DNA of 9,391 nucleotides from Polyangium sp. (in: bacteria) (GTDB taxonomy: Bacteria; Myxococcota_A; Polyangia; Palsa-1104). Each line of letters starts with the position of its first letter. Position 1 is the first letter of the stretch. A program made the translations under genes and the position numbers. Shown piece after piece: positions 6,255-9,391 of this stretch. The notes under the pieces were generated by a model. It did no database searches. It worked only from the letters and a program-made list of their open reading frames with translations, and was not told where the DNA came from. The stretch covers positions 1-9,391 of the forward strand of contig JANWLJ010000135.1 in assembly GCA_025450955.1 (NCBI GenBank), written 5' to 3'.

Positions 6255-7088
6255 ATGCGGGAACGACGGACTGGGTCTTTGCGGACCCGGGATTACCTGC
6301 AGCAGATTGGCGTCGGGGAGCTGCCGCGACGATCGAGTCCGTTCGATCCTGGATACGATCCGGTGACGCTGGCGAGCCATCTCGATCAGAGCGCGCACCT
6401 CATCTCGACGCTCAAGATCTCGATGGCCTGCTGGCTGGTGGCGAGCGAGAAGAGCACCCGCAGCAAGGTCGCGGCGGCAAATTCGCTCAAGGTGCCGACG
6501 GTGACCGGCGGCGGGCCATTCGAGGTGGCGGTCGCGCAGGGCAAGCTCTCGGCCTATCTCGATCTCTGCTCGGACATCGGGGTCACGCGCATTGAAGCGG
6601 GGGAGGGATTCACCGCGCCGGGGCTCAAGCCGGCGGCGATCGTCGCGCAGGCGGACCGGCGCGGGCTCGAGGTGCAGTTCGAGATCGGAAAAAAGCACGA
6701 GGGCGAGTTCACCGGCCGCGCGATGGCGGCGCTGCTCGGCATCGGCCACCGCTGGCTCGACGCAGGCGCGCGCGAGCTGATCGTCGAGGCGCGCGAGAGC
6801 GCGTGCGGGGTCGGGCTGTTCGATCGCAACGGTGAGCTGCAGCGGCGGTTCGCCGACGCGTTCGTCGAGGCGTTCGGGTTCGAGCACGTGTCGTTCGAGG
6901 CGCCGAACAAGGCGAGTCAATTTGCGCTGCTCGATCACTTCGGACGCGAGGTCGCGCTCTGCAACATCCGGCTCGAGGAGCTTCTGCGCGTCGAGATCTA
7001 CCGGCGCGGGCTCCACTCGGACGCGTTCGGCAAACCGCGGCTTCGGCCGATGGCGCCGCCCGGCGAGGAGCCGAGCGAGGAGGGATGA
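6255..7088 (+). CDS. comA: Phosphosulfolactate synthase (ComA-like), divergent
   Basis: This 277-residue TIM-barrel protein belongs to the ComA family. ComA adds sulfite to phosphoenolpyruvate, giving (2R)-phospho-3-sulfolactate, the first step of coenzyme M synthesis in methanogens and of sulfolactate synthesis in some bacteria. The match is clear in order: a KIS segment (Lys54) where the family has KLGwGT, GGGPFEVAVAQGKLSAYL (85-102), IEAGEGF (113-119), EIGKKHEGEF (143-152, the family's EvGKK), EARESACGVGLFD (178-190), FEAPNKASQF (214-223) and the closing NIRLEELLRVEIYRRGLHSD. Three sites differ from the usual ComA pattern: KLGwGT, PGGT (here TGGG) and EISDGT (here EAGEGF). A different substrate or a plant Hsa32-like relative is therefore possible. 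Immediate overlap with comB strongly supports a sulfolactate role. The last residues are Pro/Glu-rich and probably disordered. Confidence 0.85.
   Translation: MRERRTGSLRTRDYLQQIGVGELPRRSSPFDPGYDPVTLASHLDQSAHLISTLKISMACWLVASEKSTRSKVAAANSLKVPTVTGGGPFEVAVAQGKLSAYLDLCSDIGVTRIEAGEGFTAPGLKPAAIVAQADRRGLEVQFEIGKKHEGEFTGRAMAALLGIGHRWLDAGARELIVEARESACGVGLFDRNGELQRRFADAFVEAFGFEHVSFEAPNKASQFALLDHFGREVALCNIRLEELLRVEIYRRGLHSDAFGKPRLRPMAPPGEEPSEEG
7078..7083 (+). promoter_or_regulatory. Ribosome binding site of comB, choosing between two adjacent ATGs
   Basis: AGGAGG is only 1 base before the ATG at 7085 but 4 bases before the second ATG at 7088. The second may be the main start, which would shorten the protein by one residue. 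Confidence 0.5.
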
Positions 7089-7789
7089 TGCGCTGGATCA
7101 AGATCGACACCGCGCTCCCGGTCGAGCCGGTCGAGGCGGTGGTGGTGGTCGACGTGATCCGCGCGATGACCACCGCGGTGACGGCGGTGGCGCTCGGCCG
7201 CCGCTGCTCGCCGGTGCCGTCGCTCGACGCCGCGCGCGCGACCGCCCGCCGGATTCCGCGCTCCCTCCTCGGCGGCGAGCTCGGCGGCCAGCGGCCGGCC
7301 GGGTTCGATCTCGACAACAGCCCGGCGGAGATCAATCGCCGCGGCGATCTCGAGCGGCCGCTGGTGCTCTTGTCCTCGTCGGGGACCCGGCTCCTTCACG
7401 AGGTGCGAAACCGGGGCGCGGTCTATGCGGCCTGCTTGCGCAACGCGGCGGCGACGGCGGCGCAGCTCCTCTTCGATCGCCACCGCCACGTCGCGATCCT
7501 CGGCGCCGCGAGCCGCGGCCAGTTTCGCGAAGAGGACCAGCTCTGTTGCGTGCGCATCGCCGCGCTGCTCGCGCGCGCCGGCTTTCGCCCGAGAGACGCC
7601 AAGACCGCGACGCTGATCGAGCGCTGGCGCGCCGCGCCCACCGATGCGCTCTTGGTGAGCCCGAGTGCGCGCTGGCTGGTCGCCAGCGGGCAAGGGGACG
7701 ATCTCGAATTCGTGCGCCGCCACGTCGACGATCTCGCGCTCGCTACCCGGCTGCGCGGAGACGATCTGGTCGGAATTGGGGGAAAATGA
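7085..7789 (+). CDS. comB: 2-phosphosulfolactate phosphatase (ComB)
   Basis: The 234-residue protein is a typical ComB, the Mg-dependent phosphatase that converts 2-phospho-3-sulfolactate to (R)-3-sulfolactate. Signature segments appear in order: VVDVIRAMTTAVTA (21-34, with Asp23 and Arg26), a LLGGELGG block (61-68), GFDLDNSPAE (73-82, usually GFDlgNSP), LSSSGTRLL (96-104), the ACLRNAAATA segment (116-125), and GAASRGQFREEDQLC (140-154), where Glu149, Glu150 and Asp151 are likely metal ligands. The closing part has the family's D.A pattern and the 'G...DLEFV' ending. It overlaps comA by ATGA at the start and the ATP-grasp gene by ATGA at the end, so all three should be made in step. With no ComC, ComD or ComE gene visible here, the likely end product of the pair is sulfolactate rather than coenzyme M. 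Confidence 0.92.
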   Translation: MMRWIKIDTALPVEPVEAVVVVDVIRAMTTAVTAVALGRRCSPVPSLDAARATARRIPRSLLGGELGGQRPAGFDLDNSPAEINRRGDLERPLVLLSSSGTRLLHEVRNRGAVYAACLRNAAATAAQLLFDRHRHVAILGAASRGQFREEDQLCCVRIAALLARAGFRPRDAKTATLIERWRAAPTDALLVSPSARWLVASGQGDDLEFVRRHVDDLALATRLRGDDLVGIGGK

Positions 7790-9391
7790 AAATGCGCATT
7801 TCGAAAACTGAAACGCCGGTTCTGGTCCTTCGGCTCGACCACTACGGCGGGCTCGGCGTGATGCGCTCGCTCGGCCGGCTCGGAGTGGCGGTCTATGGAA
7901 TGCACCGGAGCGACGAGGCGCCGGCATTTGCGTCGCGCTTTTGTCACGAGCGGTTCGTGTGGGATCTCGACGAGCGGCAGCCGGCGGATTCGGTGGCGCG
8001 GCTGCTCGAAATCGGAGGCGAGCTGGGGGAGCGGCCGATCCTTCTGCCCACCAACGACGAGACCGCGCTGCTGGTGGCCGCGCACGCGGACCTTCTGCGC
8101 AGCCGGTTTCGTTTTCAGGAAAACGCGTACGAGCTGGTGCGCGGGCTCTACGACAAGCGCCGGATGCACGAGCTGGCGCGCGCGCACGAGATCCCCACCG
8201 CCGAGACCCGCTTCCCCCGCAGCCGCGAGGAGCTGGTCGCGCTCGCCGGGCACACCCGCTTTCCGGTGCTGCTCAAAGGCGGCGACGGAATCCGGCTGTC
8301 GCAGCGCAGCGGGCTGAAGATGGTGATCGTCCACACGCGCGACGAGCTGCTCGCGCGCTACGACGAGCTCGAAGATCCGAACGATCCGGATCTGATGCTG
8401 CAGGAGTACATCCCGACCTGCGAAGAGGGGCAGTGGATGTTCAATGGCTATTTCGACGGCGAATCGCGCTGCCTGTTCGGGATGACCGGGCTCAAGCTGC
8501 GCCAGACCCCGCCCTATACCGGGATGACCAGCCTCGGGGTGTGCGCGCCCAATCCGGAGATCGAGGCGCTCACCTGCCGGTTCATGAAGGCGCTCGGATA
8601 TCGGGGAATCCTCGATATCGGATATCGCTTCGACGTGCGCGACGGCCGATATAAAGTGCTCGACGTCAATCCCCGGCTGGGCGCGACCTTCCGGCTGTTC
8701 GTCGACCAACAGGGAATGGACGTGGCGCGCGCGCTCTATCTCGATCTCACCGGGCAGCCGGTCCCGCGCGCCCGGCCGGCGCCGCGGCGCAAGTGGGTGG
8801 TCGAAGATCTCGATCTGATCTCGTCGTTGCGCTATCACGCCGACGGCAAGCTCGGCGCGGGCAAGTGGCTGCGCTCGCTTACGCGCGTCGACGAGGGCGC
8901 GTGGTTCGCGCCGGACGATCTGCGGCCGTTTGCGAAGGTGTGCGCTTCGTTCGCCAGGCGGGCGGCGCGCAAGCTGCGCGCTTCACCCGAGCGGCGCGAT
9001 CCGGATCGGGTGAAACACCATTTCGGGCGCCGGGCGGAGTATTGGCAGCGGGTTTATGACGAGCCGCATTTGGAGGCGGTGATCTATCGCGAACGGCGCG
9101 CGGCCGCGTTGCGCTGGATCGAAACGCTCGGGCTCGAGAGCCAGGCGCGGGTGCTCGAGGTCGGCTGCGGCGCGGGCCAGACCGCGATCGAGCTGGCGCG
9201 GCTCGGCTACCGGGTCGATGCGCTCGACGCGACGCCGGAGATGGTCGCGTTGGCTGCGAGCGCCGCCGAGGGCGCCGGGGCTCGCCAGCTTCGGACGCGG
9301 CTCGGCGAGGTCGAGTCGCGCGATTTTCTCGACGGAGAGTTCGATCTGGTGCTCGCCCTCGGGGTGCTGCCGTGGGTGAGCGGCGAGGCGC
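7786..9391 (+). CDS. ATP-grasp carboxylate-amine ligase fused to SAM-dependent methyltransferase (3' truncated by window)
   Basis: The frame is open from 7786 to the window edge, giving at least 535 residues. Residues about 10-330 form an ATP-grasp ligase of the carboxylate-amine type: an N-terminal fold with LRLDHYGGLGVMRSLGRLG, a central nucleotide-binding part with FPVLLKGGDG (Lys164) and QEYIP (206-210), then DIGYRFD (Asp277) and LDVNPRLGATFR, where Asp293, Asn295 and Arg297 stand where the family usually has E.NPR. A linker about 335-405 rich in Arg follows. Residues from about 408 form a Rossmann methyltransferase: motif I VLEVGCGAGQT (456-466), acidic Asp481 (ALDATPEMV) and FDLVLALGVLPWV. 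ATP-grasp enzymes of this type make an acyl phosphate that an amine attacks. ATGA overlap with comB makes sulfolactate a candidate acid, but this is inference. Translation may begin at the second ATG (7792), which lies 8 bases after GGGGGA. Confidence 0.88.
   Translation, partial: MKMRISKTETPVLVLRLDHYGGLGVMRSLGRLGVAVYGMHRSDEAPAFASRFCHERFVWDLDERQPADSVARLLEIGGELGERPILLPTNDETALLVAAHADLLRSRFRFQENAYELVRGLYDKRRMHELARAHEIPTAETRFPRSREELVALAGHTRFPVLLKGGDGIRLSQRSGLKMVIVHTRDELLARYDELEDPNDPDLMLQEYIPTCEEGQWMFNGYFDGESRCLFGMTGLKLRQTPPYTGMTSLGVCAPNPEIEALTCRFMKALGYRGILDIGYRFDVRDGRYKVLDVNPRLGATFRLFVDQQGMDVARALYLDLTGQPVPRARPAPRRKWVVEDLDLISSLRYHADGKLGAGKWLRSLTRVDEGAWFAPDDLRPFAKVCASFARRAARKLRASPERRDPDRVKHHFGRRAEYWQRVYDEPHLEAVIYRERRAAALRWIETLGLESQARVLEVGCGAGQTAIELARLGYRVDALDATPEMVALAASAAEGAGARQLRTRLGEVESRDFLDGEFDLVLALGVLPWVSGEA

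Noticed and set aside
5766..7016. A 416-codon minus-strand frame opposite the zinc-ribbon and comA genes
   Set aside because: It is Arg-rich shadow sequence crossing the intergenic region, while the plus-strand genes beneath it carry conserved motifs.
7895..8654. Two plus-strand frames inside the ATP-grasp gene
   Set aside because: Both are alternative phases of the ligase coding sequence with Arg/Ala-rich, motif-free translations.
1..9391. CRISPR array, tRNA, rRNA or transposon ends
   Set aside because: No regularly spaced direct repeats, cloverleaf-like segments, rRNA-like stretches or terminal inverted repeats with a transposase were seen on either strand.

Overview
The window is a gene-dense, very GC-rich stretch of chromosome, probably from a Gram-negative bacterium. 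It encodes an outer-membrane efflux duct, an inner-membrane RND pump and an adaptor lipoprotein. The high GC content, the many four-base ATGA stop/start overlaps, the TTG start and the gene families fit a Myxococcota or deltaproteobacterial-type genome, but no rRNA or other marker is present, so the taxonomy is a weak inference. No tRNA, rRNA, CRISPR array or insertion sequence was seen.

Left part (1-4813, + strand): a tripartite efflux operon in the order outer-membrane factor (TolC family, 5' end cut off by the window), RND transporter (1062 aa), periplasmic adaptor (359 aa, lipoprotein). Both junctions are ATGA overlaps. The transporter lacks two of the usual proton-relay residues of AcrB: the second Asp of TM4 is Gln, and the TM10 Lys is Ala.

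Middle part (4831-6122): a YjbQ/UPF0047-family gene on the minus strand lies tail-to-tail with the efflux operon. It diverges from a small YfcE-type metallophosphoesterase gene, which starts at TTG. That gene overlaps by 8 bases a gene for a small four-cysteine zinc-ribbon protein of unknown role. The phosphoesterase has Pro where its family normally has a metal-binding His.

Right part (6123-9391, + strand): a 132-base intergenic region with an AT-richer patch and a perfect 6-bp dyad precedes a tightly coupled three-gene set. The first gene is ComA-like (phosphosulfolactate synthase), the second ComB (2-phosphosulfolactate phosphatase). The third encodes a fusion of an ATP-grasp carboxylate ligase to a class I SAM-dependent methyltransferase, and it runs off the right edge. 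Overlaps of 4 bases join all three. ComA and ComB together would turn phosphoenolpyruvate and sulfite into (R)-3-sulfolactate. The third protein has the right chemistry to activate a carboxylate, join it to an amine and methylate a product. The most interesting hypothesis here is therefore a biosynthetic pathway for a sulfolactate-derived amide or conjugate. The ComA-like protein is divergent in several signature motifs, so its exact substrate is open.
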